From DATLYB01 sp964502525 (GTDB lineage: Bacteria; Bacteroidota; Bacteroidia; Chitinophagales; CAIOSU01), in assembly GCA_964502525.1 (NCBI GenBank), contig CAZCXH010000025.1, positions 1 through 41,295 on the forward strand: a stretch of 41,295 nt of DNA, given 5' to 3'. The position numbers and the translations under genes are program-made. This document shows, one piece after another, positions 28,201-37,200 of this stretch; positions within the stretch are counted from its first letter, which is position 1, and each line of letters begins with the position of its first letter. The notes below the pieces were generated by a model that saw nothing but the letters and a program-made list of their open reading frames with translations, was not told the origin of the DNA and ran no database searches.

Positions 28201-31200
28201 CCCTTGGTCATCGCTCGCAGTTCCAATAGTCTTTGACCACATTACAGTTCCTACAGAATCTACCCGCAGTAAATAAATATCATTGTCGCCTGCGCCATAA
28301 GATTTAGTATAACCGGATAATATAATCCCCCCATCTGAAGTCAATTCTGCGGAACCTATATTATCCACATCATTGCCGCCATAGGTTTTAGACCATATCA
28401 AATTTCCCTGACCGTTTGTTTTTAACAAATACAAATCAAGACTTCCATTAAAGCCAAAGCTCAATGTAGTTCCTGCTGCCAAATATCCACCATCCGGTGT
28501 CTGCTTAACAACCCTAAAAGATTCACTATCGGTTCCACCGTAGGTTCTCATCCACTCGATGTTGCCATAGGCATCCAGCTTGATTAATAAGGCATCGTCA
28601 CCCAACCCATAACTTAAGGTTCTTCCGGCAACGATATATCCTCCGTCAGAGGTCGGTTCAATATAACTGCTGGTCTCATAATTTGTGCCGCCAAAGGTTT
28701 TTTGAAACGTAAGCAACGAGCCTCCGATAATAGCCGTGTCGCTAATGGAGCATCCATAATTGTCAGTAACAGTAACAATAAATGTTCCGGGATAGAGGTT
28801 GTAGATGTCTTCCGTAGTTTGCCCCGATGACCAGGCGAACGAGTAGCTCCCGCTGCCTCCGGCTACTGTTAAATTGATGGAGCCGTCATTGCAGCCTGTG
28901 CAGGAGACATCGGTTTTGGAGATGGTGGAAGAGAGCTTTTGATAAGTGGTGCCGCTGCCGCATAAAACGCCATCGGTAATTTCCAGGCAGTTTTCAATTG
29001 TAGCCGGATTATTGGACACGCCACCCGTTCCAACAACCGTTGAGGGAGATGCTGACAAAAGCGAGGGAGATGATACCGTGAAACTTGTTGTGGATTCATT
29101 GCATCCGCTGAACCCATTGATGTCGGTCTTGATAAGCAGAGTTCCTTCAACCGAAGTATTTCCAAAACTCATTTCAAGACCGGTGACAATATATCCCCCA
29201 TCCGCAGCCTGCTGCGCGGAACTCGCTGCATCGTTTCCAGCGCCACCATATTTTCTTGTCCAAAGCGTATCGCCTGAGCAATCGGTTTTTATCAGCACTG
29301 CATCCTGGTTTCCAGCGGCTACGGTGCTTCCTGTGATGATGTACCCGCCATCTAAAGTCTGCCGCACCTCAAGGCTCCGGTCAAAATCTGTTCCCCCGTA
29401 TGTTTTTGCCCATTGCGCATTTCCGGAAGCATCCGTTTTAAATAACAGGATATCATCCTGACCTGCGCCAAAACTGGTTGTCCAGCCGGTTACAACATAT
29501 CCGCCATCATCAGTTTGGACGCTGAAAGTATAGCCATAATCCGCGCTTATGCCTCCATAATATTTTGACCATGAAAGATTACCGCTGCCATCAGTTTTGA
29601 TGAGATATATTTTGTCATTGGTTGTGCCAAAGCTGTTGGTTCGCCCGGAGATGATGTAGCCGCCATCGCTCGTTTGCTGCACCGACCATCCTTCGTCTTC
29701 CCCGGATTCGCCAAAGGTTTTTGACCATTGTAATGTTCCGATTGCATCAATTTTCAGGAGATAAACATCCCAGTTCCCCGCGCCAAAGCTTTTTGTCGTG
29801 CCGGTGATGATGTAACCGCCATCGGCAGTTTGCTGCGAATGTGCGGAGCGGTCAATGTTGGAGCCTCCATAAGTTTTTGACCATTGCTCGCTGCCGTTTT
29901 GGTCGGTTTTTATCATGTAAACGTCCTCCATTCCCGCACCGGAGCTTTCGGTAGTGCCACCGAGAATAAATCCTCCATCGCTAGTTTGCCGCACGGTGTT
30001 GCTCCAATCATTGCCTGCTGCACCATAAGTTTTCGCCCATTGAATGTTTCCGGATGAGGTTGTTTTAGCCAGCCAGCGGTCATTCGCGCCAGCGCCATAC
30101 GTGGCAGTGCCTCCGGTAATGATGTATCCGTTATCAGTGGTCTGCTCAACGTAAACCGCCTCGATACCATCGAAATATTTCTGGAATTTGGTTTGAGATG
30201 ACGAAGTATAACCCGGACCGCTTGTCCCGCAAAGAACGATTTCTTCAATGCATGCAAAAGCATCAGTATAGGTCAATGAATTTTGGTTTCCACCCGTACT
30301 GAAAACACCTCCGGAATTAACTGAAAATGACAGGCTGGATACGGATGTGTTTGTGGACAATTGGTTGCAGCCGCTGTTGCCAACAGAATCCATTTTTACA
30401 ATGTAAAGATCAGAGCTTCCATTTCCGAAACTGTTTGTGTTTCCAACCGCCAGGAATCCGCCATCGGCAGTCTGAATGATGGAATTGAAACCATCAAAAG
30501 CAGAGCCGCCAAAAGCACGTGACCATTCCAAATTGCCGCTGGCATCGGTCTTTACGAGAAATGCATCCACTAAAATTGCCGGATTGTTGCCCCTTACGCC
30601 ACACAGAATATATCCGCCATCTGAGGTCGGGTAAACTTTGTAAGGGATATCATCATTGCTATCTCCGTAGGTTTTGTGCCAAAGAATATTACCGGAAGTA
30701 TCTGTTCTTACCAAACCGAAATGATACACGGTGCCGGAAACGTTAGATCTCCCCGCTACAACATATCCACCGCCTTGCGCCAGGGCAACGGCATTGGCGT
30801 GTTCCCATGAAGAATTTCCGAGCGCTTTAGACCATTTAATGTTTCCGCTCGCGCTTATTTTTAGCAGCAGGTAATCCGCATCGCCTGCGCCATAGCTGAG
30901 AGCATACCCCGCAACAATATAATCTCCCTCCGGTGTTTCCTGAACGTCAATTGCCTCCTCCTGTGCACCACCACCGATCGTTTTCGTCCATTGAATAACT
31001 CCGCTGCTATTGACCTTAACCACATAACCATCATAGCTGCCTGCTCCAAAGCTTTCTGTGTAACCCACCATTATCATCCCGGTGTCGGAGGTTAACTCTG
31101 CCGACCACAAAAGATCTCTTGCCGAACCGCCATAGTTTTTTGACCATAATATATCACCATCACTGTCAGTCCTGATCAACAAAAAATCCCACTCTCCAAA

Positions 31201-31539
31201 GCCGGGGCTGTCGTAAATCCTTCCAGCGCATAAGTATCCCCCATCTGGTGTCTGGCGCACTATCCTGAAGTGCTCATTACCTCCTATGCTATAAGCTTTT
31301 TTCCAAACAATGTTTCCATCAGCATCTGTTTTTACCAGTAGCGCAGCATCACTTCCGCCACCCGCTGCATTCAGTGCATCGCCTCCTATGATGCAGCCTC
31401 CATCGGATGTCGGCTGAACATCAAATGCTACGTCAACAACTGCGCCTCCTAAGGTTTTCTGGAAAGTCACCTGTCCCGAAAGAAACTGCCACGGCAGCAG
31501 CATCATTATAAAGGTGATTCGCAGAGAGAGGGAGGGCAT
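22291..31539 (-). CDS. Giant secreted protein: five 7-blade repeat blocks, SprB-like repeats, PKD and T9SS type A domain
   Basis: A 3082-residue protein. After a signal peptide (about 1-22) come 35 repeats of about 50 residues with the core T-x-DGGYI-(I/V)-x-G ... D-x-YLxKTDxxGNxxWSKTYGG. They fall into five blocks of seven (about 25-430, 450-840, 940-1340, 1430-1840 and 1925-2320). Each block opens with a FQK motif and closes with a (S/V)GCN-like or VCN segment, as expected for a closed seven-blade beta-propeller. SprB-type repeats (SISKTDV-(S/T)-C-x-GCN..GSINL) sit between blocks 2/3, 3/4 and 4/5. After about 2330 comes a WVGNTTDWFTETNWNPN region, then an unassigned segment, a PKD domain (about 2930-3000, YEWSFGD) and a type A T9SS domain at the end. 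Likely a surface-exposed or released binding protein; ligand unknown. Confidence 0.85.
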   Translation of the reverse strand: MPSLSLRITFIMMLLPWQFLSGQVTFQKTLGGAVVDVAFDVQPTSDGGCIIGGDALNAAGGGSDAALLVKTDADGNIVWKKAYSIGGNEHFRIVRQTPDGGYLCAGRIYDSPGFGEWDFLLIRTDSDGDILWSKNYGGSARDLLWSAELTSDTGMIMVGYTESFGAGSYDGYVVKVNSSGVIQWTKTIGGGAQEEAIDVQETPEGDYIVAGYALSYGAGDADYLLLKISASGNIKWSKALGNSSWEHANAVALAQGGGYVVAGRSNVSGTVYHFGLVRTDTSGNILWHKTYGDSNDDIPYKVYPTSDGGYILCGVRGNNPAILVDAFLVKTDASGNLEWSRAFGGSAFDGFNSIIQTADGGFLAVGNTNSFGNGSSDLYIVKMDSVGNSGCNQLSTNTSVSSLSFSVNSGGVFSTGGNQNSLTYTDAFACIEEIVLCGTSGPGYTSSSQTKFQKYFDGIEAVYVEQTTDNGYIITGGTATYGAGANDRWLAKTTSSGNIQWAKTYGAAGNDWSNTVRQTSDGGFILGGTTESSGAGMEDVYMIKTDQNGSEQWSKTYGGSNIDRSAHSQQTADGGYIITGTTKSFGAGNWDVYLLKIDAIGTLQWSKTFGESGEDEGWSVQQTSDGGYIISGRTNSFGTTNDKIYLIKTDGSGNLSWSKYYGGISADYGYTFSVQTDDGGYVVTGWTTSFGAGQDDILLFKTDASGNAQWAKTYGGTDFDRSLEVRQTLDGGYIITGSTVAAGNQDAVLIKTDCSGDTLWTRKYGGAGNDAASSAQQAADGGYIVTGLEMSFGNTSVEGTLLIKTDINGFSGCNESTTSFTVSSPSLLSASPSTVVGTGGVSNNPATIENCLEITDGVLCGSGTTYQKLSSTISKTDVSCTGCNDGSINLTVAGGSGSYSFAWSSGQTTEDIYNLYPGTFIVTVTDNYGCSISDTAIIGGSLLTFQKTFGGTNYETSSYIEPTSDGGYIVAGRTLSYGLGDDALLIKLDAYGNIEWMRTYGGTDSESFRVVKQTPDGGYLAAGTTLSFGFNGSLDLYLLKTNGQGNLIWSKTYGGNDVDNIGSAELTSDGGIILSGYTKSYGAGDNDIYLLRVDSVGTVMWSKTIGTASDDQGYGVRETSDGGFIVATIYSASNAALIKTDANGNLQWEKTYSAIFQGIEVVQTSDGGYMATGVSHAPFEVFLMKTDSSGNPLWMKTFGEANPDYGASIKKTFDGGFIICGQRGNISPEDGYLIKTDSNGNPQWIRVYGMSGREYFNSVSPTLDGGYIMNGFTTSFGAGDFDIYVVKTDNLGNSVCNQLTPNTMVTSPANSEGTPSSTIGSGVMTGNPAVVENCVEMIDGVLCSNSASVITYQKLSTSISKTDVTCTGCNDGSINLSVNGGSGSYSFAWSSGQTTEDLSNLYPGTYIVAVSDNYGCSIADTAVVGGTLLAFQKVYKTDDVERFSDVAPTADGGYILAGNYSNAAYTENLALLVKTDVFGNTVWQKTYGENREERFDFISEITGGYVGAGKIYAPGGLATNPDFYLIKTNLQGDLLWSKTYGGAGNDVFSKASFTTDGGMIMVGNTNSFGAGGRDVYLVKVDSSGNQQWTKTFGGSGDDNGADVIQTNDGGFAIVGTDGNSQLYLIKTDANGNLSWSRSCNTLGTSGVALIQTVDNGYAITGTMFNPGQDILILKTDASGTVQWAKSHAASGGPDYVSSIELASDGGYIISGQRGLGTNEDFYLIKTDASGNIEWTKAHGGLDEDEIHSVKLTADGGFICAGQTRSFGTGSVDAFMMKTDAQGNSGCNLLSSVTTVSNITFTVSTPANATGTGGTPSVSPATATCALQLDSVLCSNSSSSVEHPLLSTSISKTDVSCAGCNNGYINLTVNGGSGSYAYNWSTMQTTEDLSNLSSGLYIVTVTDNYGCWVIDSATISAPAIMFQKVIGTASLDYCWDIKQTSDNGFILAGLSRDPVSDGALLVKTDANGTTAWSKTYNAGEVDATFFYVAQMPDGGYMAAGKSGKSNISPDNEQIYIVRTDAQGDQIWSRTIGGNGNEHARHAQVTTDGGIITVGYSDGFGAGGKDFYVVKVDANGNLEWEKTFGGSGEEFANTIVQTVGGAYIVGGSTEGSGFGSGSGDGYIVKINAGGNSVWIKTIGTSEAESISKIKITPDGDLIILGNKWTPSVSGSQDYFLARTDSNANVVWSKTYGISGISDYAEALNLTSDGGYVFGGSKGFVSPHDVWLLKTDSNGNLLWSESVGGTAVEEIYSIAITIDGGYACTGLTNSFGFGDTDGYFLKTNPNGVSGCNSVSHSTTVASLTLTTASTSTSVGSGGTANSLISSADCSQVRDSSLCSNVSGSSFLIWVGNTTDWFTETNWNPNVVPNSSSNVLISSGTPVPFIPSVGGSIVAEANHFTIQSGAGLNIGGELEIYGNLNNNGTISGSGKLHFKNPCNNQYLTGSSTFFNGIVKVAGGSTLHTNNKLFLEPGSSLLHGSGTPGGEGDVIGNISYKQLGQTNPIKWNYWSSPVTGANVSILGSRLYYFDVDSAIGTSLDDIREGWMDASGLMQPGIGYISQGGGTVSFAGPPGNAPTGAPVTVSVTKNAVTTVGYNFLGNPFPSAISAQAFVDSNIGTMYGSIYLWDDDATGGSGYQFNDFVVWNGAGAIGPNSGKPFNGQIATAQGFFAEKIANGNGSVIFTNSMRTTQNDAFFRLAPIERLWMNIIGPDSAYNETLIAFLDDATDSMDIRYDAKKFFGEQNIAFYSLLDGKSCAIQSFPPLENNRTVQLGVNAGADGDYIINLKKVETLDETVVILLEDTLTGNMYNLRVDSSHTFHVAKGNDNGRFLLHFNPQMLISTQQEGCAGNDGQIFIEQPGNYDWDFVLKDESGFVVDSVKNFNGSALYSGLEGGRYVLMLDDRYGYSVTKYIELDAKEKVTAGFEISNLVFHAGDSITIHNTSVGALQYEWSFGDSVTSYAEHPTHVYSFPGVYPISLNASNSDCNDEYSVEVQVLKLFTGTSVMEAERIKIFSYGGKIYVDFQMKETVEARIEVFDLIGRRMHDIKTQSTGTYMIDFQTKPSACFLVKTTTLKGDVKREKVFVVNK

Positions 31540-31556
31540 GACCTAAAAATTAGGGA

Positions 31557-31588
31557 TAAATGTAAAATATATTAGCGGGATATGCAAA
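31557..31588 (-). promoter_or_regulatory. Candidate promoter of the giant repeat-protein gene
   Basis: On the minus strand TTTG (31588-31585), a 20-base spacer and TACATTTA (31564-31557) match the consensus except for the final base of the -7 box. The start would lie near 31550, about 11 bases before the ATG. Confidence 0.6.
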
Positions 31589-31659
31589 TCCTGTCTCATG
31601 TGATTTTTTGAGGGGCTTACGACTTATACACAAATTATTCACCTCAAAATCACATAGCC

Positions 31660-32574
31660 ATGACCACGACAACCATCACGTCAGCAAATCCTGTTATCAG
31701 CCATCTGCAATATTTCATCGGCAAGGGAGGTCCGGAGCCGCATGAATACACGCTTATTGACCGGCTGATCCAGCAGGTTTACGATCGCATGTTGAACAAC
31801 GACCTGCCAGAATCGGAGCGGCAGGCGATGAAAGCCTTGTTCGATGAGGAGCTTTTGAACAACACGCAGCAAGGGCGCGCGTTGCTGAAGCCGCAGGGCT
31901 ATGCAGGTGATTACCTGACGATAGACCAGATATATACCTATAAAGTATCCGAGAAGGAACGTTGCCGCAAGTGGGACCTGTATTTTCATCATCAACATGC
32001 CCCCATTGCCGTCCGCAACAGGAAAGATTTCTTCAAGGAAGCAATAACCGCGATCCTGAAGCATACGGCTTCCGAGATACAATTGCTCGATGTGGCGAGC
32101 GGTCCTGCCCGCGACCTGGCTGAACTCTATGCCGGCATCAATCCCAGGCGTCTTCAGACTACCTGCATTGATGTGGATGGCGATGCGATTGAGTATGCTA
32201 AAAAGATGACCGCCAAGTATCAGAACAGGATCGAGTTCATCCATAAGAACATCTTCAAATTCGAGCCAGCCAAGAAGTTCGATGTCATCTGGTCGGCTGG
32301 GCTGTTCGACTATTTCGATGACGCCACCTTCACCAAAATCCTCAGCCGCTTTTTGTCATGGCTGAATGATGGAGGTGAAATCATCATCGGAAATTTCTCC
32401 ACGAATAATCCGAGCAGGGCGTATATGGAAGTTTTCGGTGAGTGGTTCCTGCATCACCGCAGCGAAGAATGTTTGTTGCAGTTGGCGAAAGCTGCCGGGG
32501 CGCTTGATGCAAGAGTAGAGAAAGAACCGGTGGGAGTGAATTTGTTTCTGAGAGCGAAGAAAAGACAATCATAG
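31660..32574 (+). CDS. Class I SAM-dependent methyltransferase
   Basis: A 304-residue protein. Residues 140-250 form a Rossmann methyltransferase fold: motif I LLDVASGPARD (about 144-154), the acidic end of strand 2 in TCIDVDGDA (about 168-176), and the motif IV-like VIWSAGLFDYFDD (about 208-220). The N-terminal 120 residues are helical and contain LLKPQGYAGDYLTIDQIY (about 75-92) and HHQHAPIAVRNRKDFF (about 110-125), a pattern shared with methyltransferases annotated as 3-hydroxypalmitate methyl ester (PhcB-like) enzymes. That would suggest methylation of a fatty acid or other small molecule, but the substrate cannot be read here. It is divergent from the giant repeat protein with 120 bases between starts and no clear promoter of its own. 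Confidence 0.8.
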   Translation: MTTTTITSANPVISHLQYFIGKGGPEPHEYTLIDRLIQQVYDRMLNNDLPESERQAMKALFDEELLNNTQQGRALLKPQGYAGDYLTIDQIYTYKVSEKERCRKWDLYFHHQHAPIAVRNRKDFFKEAITAILKHTASEIQLLDVASGPARDLAELYAGINPRRLQTTCIDVDGDAIEYAKKMTAKYQNRIEFIHKNIFKFEPAKKFDVIWSAGLFDYFDDATFTKILSRFLSWLNDGGEIIIGNFSTNNPSRAYMEVFGEWFLHHRSEECLLQLAKAAGALDARVEKEPVGVNLFLRAKKRQS

Positions 32575-32621
32575 CTTGCGGTGCGCTGTAAGACCTGCAA
32601 GAAGAACGGAAAGACGGCTTA

Positions 32622-32831
32622 CTATAGAATATCGAATTTGCTTCTCACTCTCACACGCTTCATTCTTTTGTTTCGTCTTTCTTTTTTAATCCTTTTTGGA
32701 AAGTCTTTTTCTTCAAATTCCAAAAGAAACTTATCTGGAAGTTTATTGACCAGTGCAGGCTGGTCTATGAGTTGGTGGACAAAATCGAACGTTAGTCCCA
32801 GGTTTCTTCTAACGGTTTCTTTGTTGGTCAT
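32622..32831 (-). CDS. Small basic protein, second gene of a toxin-antitoxin-like pair
   Basis: A 69-residue protein whose start overlaps the stop of the upstream gene by 4 bases (ATGA). Residues 1-45 (MTNKETVRRNLGLTFDFVHQ, then NKLPDKFLLEF) resemble the short DUF5647-type proteins that often accompany a small partner gene; the last 25 residues are strongly basic (KRIKKERRNKRMKRVRVR). The overlap and sizes fit a toxin-antitoxin module, but the pair has not been shown to act that way and I cannot assign which would be toxin. Confidence 0.55.
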   Translation of the reverse strand: MTNKETVRRNLGLTFDFVHQLIDQPALVNKLPDKFLLEFEEKDFPKRIKKERRNKRMKRVRVRSKFDIL

Positions 32832-33151
32832 TTCTTCATTTTTTTAAGATACCTTTCCTTATAAAATTCCCAATGATCTTTGATGTCATGCTCTGCATAT
32901 TGCGATGCTGATTTCAGACTGTCAATGGCGATTTCAAATTTCTCCTTCTCCCCATTTGGATAGAGCACATCACGGTGAAAGAATCCATGCTCGCAATCAT
33001 ATCTGACAATTGCCGTCCATTTGTCATTGATGTAAGATTCATATTGATAAAGCACGTCTGCCAGCTTGCCTGTCACTACTTTAAGCCTAACCCGCATCCT
33101 GTCAACTCCAATCTTGTCAAGGTAAGTTTCAAACTCAATTATTCGCTGCAC
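32828..33151 (-). CDS. Small protein, first gene of a toxin-antitoxin-like pair
   Basis: A 107-residue protein that starts at a GTG (33151); no in-frame ATG lies near the promoter and the next Met is at residue 19. The core YINDKWTAIVRYDCEHGFFHR (split here as YINDKWTAIVRYD and HGFFHRD) with LYPNGEKEKF resembles small uncharacterised proteins (DUF7718/DUF6516-like) encoded beside DUF5647-type partners. The conserved His-x-x-x-His and Asp residues could be catalytic, as in small RNases, but this is conjecture. A consensus promoter lies directly upstream. Confidence 0.55.
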   Translation of the reverse strand: MQRIIEFETYLDKIGVDRMRVRLKVVTGKLADVLYQYESYINDKWTAIVRYDCEHGFFHRDVLYPNGEKEKFEIAIDSLKSASQYAEHDIKDHWEFYKERYLKKMKK

Positions 33152-33170
33152 ATGACAGGAGTTGGTTGCT

Positions 33171-33202
33171 CAAAAGTAATGATATTGATGGCAATAATCA
33201 AT
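33171..33202 (-). promoter_or_regulatory. Promoter of the 33151-32622 operon
   Basis: On the minus strand ATTG (33202-33199), 20 bases, then TACTTTTG (33178-33171). The -7 element is a full match and the -33 three of four. The start near 33164 gives a 13-base leader and supports the GTG at 33151 as the initiation codon. Confidence 0.6.
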
Positions 33203-33387
33203 CTGCGCTTTGACTGACAATGTAACGCAGCGTGTGCCAGTGATCTGACTACCTAAAAAAGCAGATGAACCATGATTTCTGAGTTTTCATAGAATCTGTG
33301 ATTTTTTGATTCTGCCCCGACATATCATCAAAGGCGGTTGCTGAAAAGCCTGAACAGAGTAAGCACAACCAATTAAAACAAACAACC

Positions 33388-34185
33388 ATGAAAAAGTTAT
33401 TCATCTTCTCCGCGATCATCCTGAGATTAACTGTTGCCCTGCAGGCGCAGGACAAAATTTTCCAATCAGATGGGACGAAAATTGAGGGCAAAGTGATTGA
33501 GATTTCCGAAAGCCGCATCAAATACAAAAAGTTCAACATGCCGCCTGACAGTCCCGTTTACTCGCTCTCAAAAAATGAAGTGCTCATGGTCGTGTATGAA
33601 AACGGTTCGCATGAAGTATTCAAAACAGAAGATGCCGCTGTTTCCAGCGAGCCTGCTGCCGAACCTGCATTTCAACGCAGGCGCGTGATGGGCTTCGATT
33701 TGTTTCAGCACTATTACGGGAATGTTGCCTGGTTTATCGAGAGGGTGAAAAGCCCGCTGTATGCCATGCGCTTCACCATGTACTTTAACTACCGCAATGA
33801 AAAAGACCGCGAAGGCTTCCCCATCGAATACGGCTTTTCCGTGTTCCCGAAATTTCACGTGTATAATAATGACTATGTGCACCTGTTTCTGGGACCTTCA
33901 TTTCATCATGGCGCTTCGCGCAAGGAGGTCACCACTAATCACTATGGCTACTCTTCCGGCTACGGGTATGAACCATACCGCTATTCTGAAACAAATACGT
34001 ACTGGGCTGTTCATTCCTTGACCATGCTCGAAACCGGCATCTCCATCAACCCGGTGAAACAATTGGATATTTCCTTTCAGGGTGGCGTGGGATTGCTCTC
34101 TACAGGCAGCGATGGACCTGACGGCTTCACGGGAAGCTATGACCTCGGCTGGAAGGTGGGGATGAGCATTGGAGGAAAATTTTAA
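33388..34185 (+). CDS. Outer-membrane beta-barrel-like protein
   Basis: A 265-residue protein with a signal peptide (about 1-21, ending LQAQ). Residues 22-75 (FQSDGTKIEGKVIEISESRI, then YSLSKNEVLMVVYENG) are a small domain common at the start of Bacteroidota envelope proteins. The region from about 105 to the end has alternating hydrophobic/aromatic strands (YAMRFTMYFNYR, FPIEYGFSVFPKF, LDISFQGGVGLL, YDLGWKVGMSIGGKF) and ends in Phe, as expected for an outer-membrane beta-barrel. A Gly/Tyr-rich loop lies at about 186-202. Ligand or transport role unknown. The next gene starts 65 bases downstream. Confidence 0.65.
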   Translation: MKKLFIFSAIILRLTVALQAQDKIFQSDGTKIEGKVIEISESRIKYKKFNMPPDSPVYSLSKNEVLMVVYENGSHEVFKTEDAAVSSEPAAEPAFQRRRVMGFDLFQHYYGNVAWFIERVKSPLYAMRFTMYFNYRNEKDREGFPIEYGFSVFPKFHVYNNDYVHLFLGPSFHHGASRKEVTTNHYGYSSGYGYEPYRYSETNTYWAVHSLTMLETGISINPVKQLDISFQGGVGLLSTGSDGPDGFTGSYDLGWKVGMSIGGKF

Positions 34186-34250
34186 TGGAATTGCTTGTAC
34201 GAATCAAATAAAAATGTCAGATTAGCCCCATTCAATTAAAATCAATAGCT

Positions 34251-37200
34251 ATGAAAACAAGAATCATTTTTTCAGTTGCCTTGCTGGTTTTATTTAATCA
34301 ATTGAACGCCCAGAATACGATAAGTTATGGGCAAACTTTAACGGGAAGTATTTCGATTCCGGGGGAAGTTCACCAATATTTTTTTACTGTCAGTAACGAT
34401 GACCAAGTAATAATCCGGATGACCGAAGGCGGCTCCGACAATGATGAGTTATTATCACCCTCTGTTGAATTGTATGACCCCTCCGGGAACATAGTGGATT
34501 CTCATACAGACCACCTGCAAGCGCAGTTATTTGTTACGCTTTCTGTTCCCGGGACTTACACGATTTTGGTGTCAGATGACGTCACCGTCAACGGACCCAA
34601 CACTGGAGACTATGCTCTTTTCTTGCAAAGAACTTTTCTTCCCGGCAGTGCTTCGTTGTTAACCTATGGGCAAACGGTCGAAGCATCAATTGATATTGAT
34701 GGAGAGCATGACGGTTATACCTTTTATGGAACAGCAGGAGACCAGGTTGTGCTCAGGATGACTGAAGGGGGTGGCTCAGACAATGACGAACTCCTATGGC
34801 CCATAATTGAATTATTTGATTCCACAGGAACCCCGGTTGATACACATACCCACCACCTGCAAGCACACCTATTTATTACTCTTTCTGCTACCGGGACATA
34901 CACGATTATAGTTTCAGACGATGTTAATGTCCATGGCTCCAATACGGGTTATTATACTCTCTTTGTGCAGCGGACTTTTGCTCCCGGTAATGATTCTTTG
35001 ATAACTTATGGGCAAACAGTTGAGGCGTTAATAGATATTGAGGGTGAACACGACAGTTATACGTTTTATGGAACGGCAGGAGACCAGGTTGTGCTCAGGA
35101 TGACTGAAGGGGGTGGCTCAGACAATGACGAACTCCTATGGCCCATAATTGAATTATTTGATTCCACAGGAACCCCGGTTGATACACATACCCACCACCT
35201 GCAAGCACACCTATTTATTACTCTTTCTGCTACCGGGACATACACGATTATAGTTTCAGACGATGTTAATGTCCATGGCTCCAATACGGGTTATTATACT
35301 CTCTTTGTGCAGCGGACTTTTGCTCCCGGTAATGATTCTTTGATAACTTATGGGCAAACGGTTTCAGGCTCTATTGACATCGAGGGCGAATTTGATACCT
35401 ACACTTTTTTAGGCAGCCAATGCGATTCGGTAACGATAAGAATGACAGAAGGTTCTTCCAGTATAAGAATAAGCCCAGCCGTTGAATTATATGACCCGGA
35501 CGGAACCCTCTTGATTTCAGAATCGAATTCAGTGCAAGCTCAGGTAGGTTTTGACCTTTCTAAAAATGGACAATATACCATTATTGCCGGGGAAGATGTG
35601 ACCAATGGCTCAGATTGGGGAGACTATTCAATATTCATATTCGGATTTAATCCCGGAGGAATAGCTTCTACCTCTGTCATAAAAAATGCTTCTTGCTATG
35701 ACGGAGGTGATGGAGAGATTGACATCAACATTATAGGCGGCACACCTCCTTATACTTATGTGTGGTCCACCGGTGATACCAGCCAGGATGTATCTAATCT
35801 GACAGCAGGCTCTTACTATGTCACGGTTTCGGATGCCGCTGATTGCGCCCGCGCTTTTTTATTTGCGGTTAGTGAGCCTTTGCCTTTGTCGCTCGAATCG
35901 GTTATTTCATGCGCAAGCTGCATCGGTTGCAGCGATGGAGCCATTGATTTAAGTGTTTCAGGCGGAACGCCACCTTATTACTACGATTGGTCTAACGGAG
36001 TTGCTACGGAGGATAACACCGATTTAGTTACGGGTACTTATTCAGTCACTGTTACTGATTCCCTGAATTGTGCGGCAACGGGCTCGTACATTGTTTCCGA
36101 GCCTTCGCCCGTCACGATTTCCGGTAGCGTCACCTCAGAGTTGGGGGATTCTATCCGGTCGGTTTCAGTAAACATGTCTAGTTGGGACATTGATAGCACG
36201 GTTATAACCCATGCAGGAGATTACAGTTTAACAGGCTATAAATGTGGAGAATACACAATTACGCCTTCCAAGGATAATGATATTACAACAAACAATGGCG
36301 TAAGCACGCTTGATATTTTGCTGATACGAAGTCATATTCTCAATATACTGTTGTTGAACTCCCCTTATAAGATTATCGCTGCCGATGTTAACGACACCAA
36401 TTCTGTTTCTACGCAAGATATTCTATTAATAAGGTCAGTAATACTTCAGAGCAATCCGACATTCCCGAATGGCAAACTGTGGACTTTTGTTCCTAACGAT
36501 TATGTATTCCCAGATCCCCAAAACCCATTTTCATACCCTACCACCCGCACCTATAACAATCTTACATCTAACGTAACTGATGCAGATTTCATCGGAATCA
36601 AGTTAGGTGACGTGAACAATGATTGGACCCCAAAAACAGGCGCTGTTGGTGAGGTAAACTTTTTAATGGATGATTACAATACGCTTCCCGGCAGCGAGAT
36701 CACCGTCCCGGTGCGGGTGAAAGATTTTGCCGGCATCACCGGATACCAGTTCACAGTGTCGTGGGATGCAACTGTGCTATCGCTGCTTGAGGTGAACAAT
36801 CAATCACTTAACGGTTATTATGGAATGGGCAGAACCACAGAAGGCTATCTCACCACATCATGGTATGATGATATGGCGCAGGAAAAAACTTTAAGCGATA
36901 ATGCGGTGGCGTTTGAATTGAAATTCAGGGCGACAGGCGCAAGCGGAACATCATCCGAAATAAAAATCAGTTCGGAACTAACCGCGAGTGAAGCTTACAA
37001 CGCCAACCTTGATTTGCTTTCTGTTATCCCGACAAATGGCATGGTAAAAGTTGGTAACGCTTCCGCAATCTATAATCTAACATCTAATATCTACAATCTT
37101 TCCGTCCAGCCCAACCCATTCAGCAACAGCACAAATATTGTATTCACCCTTCCAAAAGATGAAACGGTGAGCCTGGCGATATATGACATACTCGGAAAGG

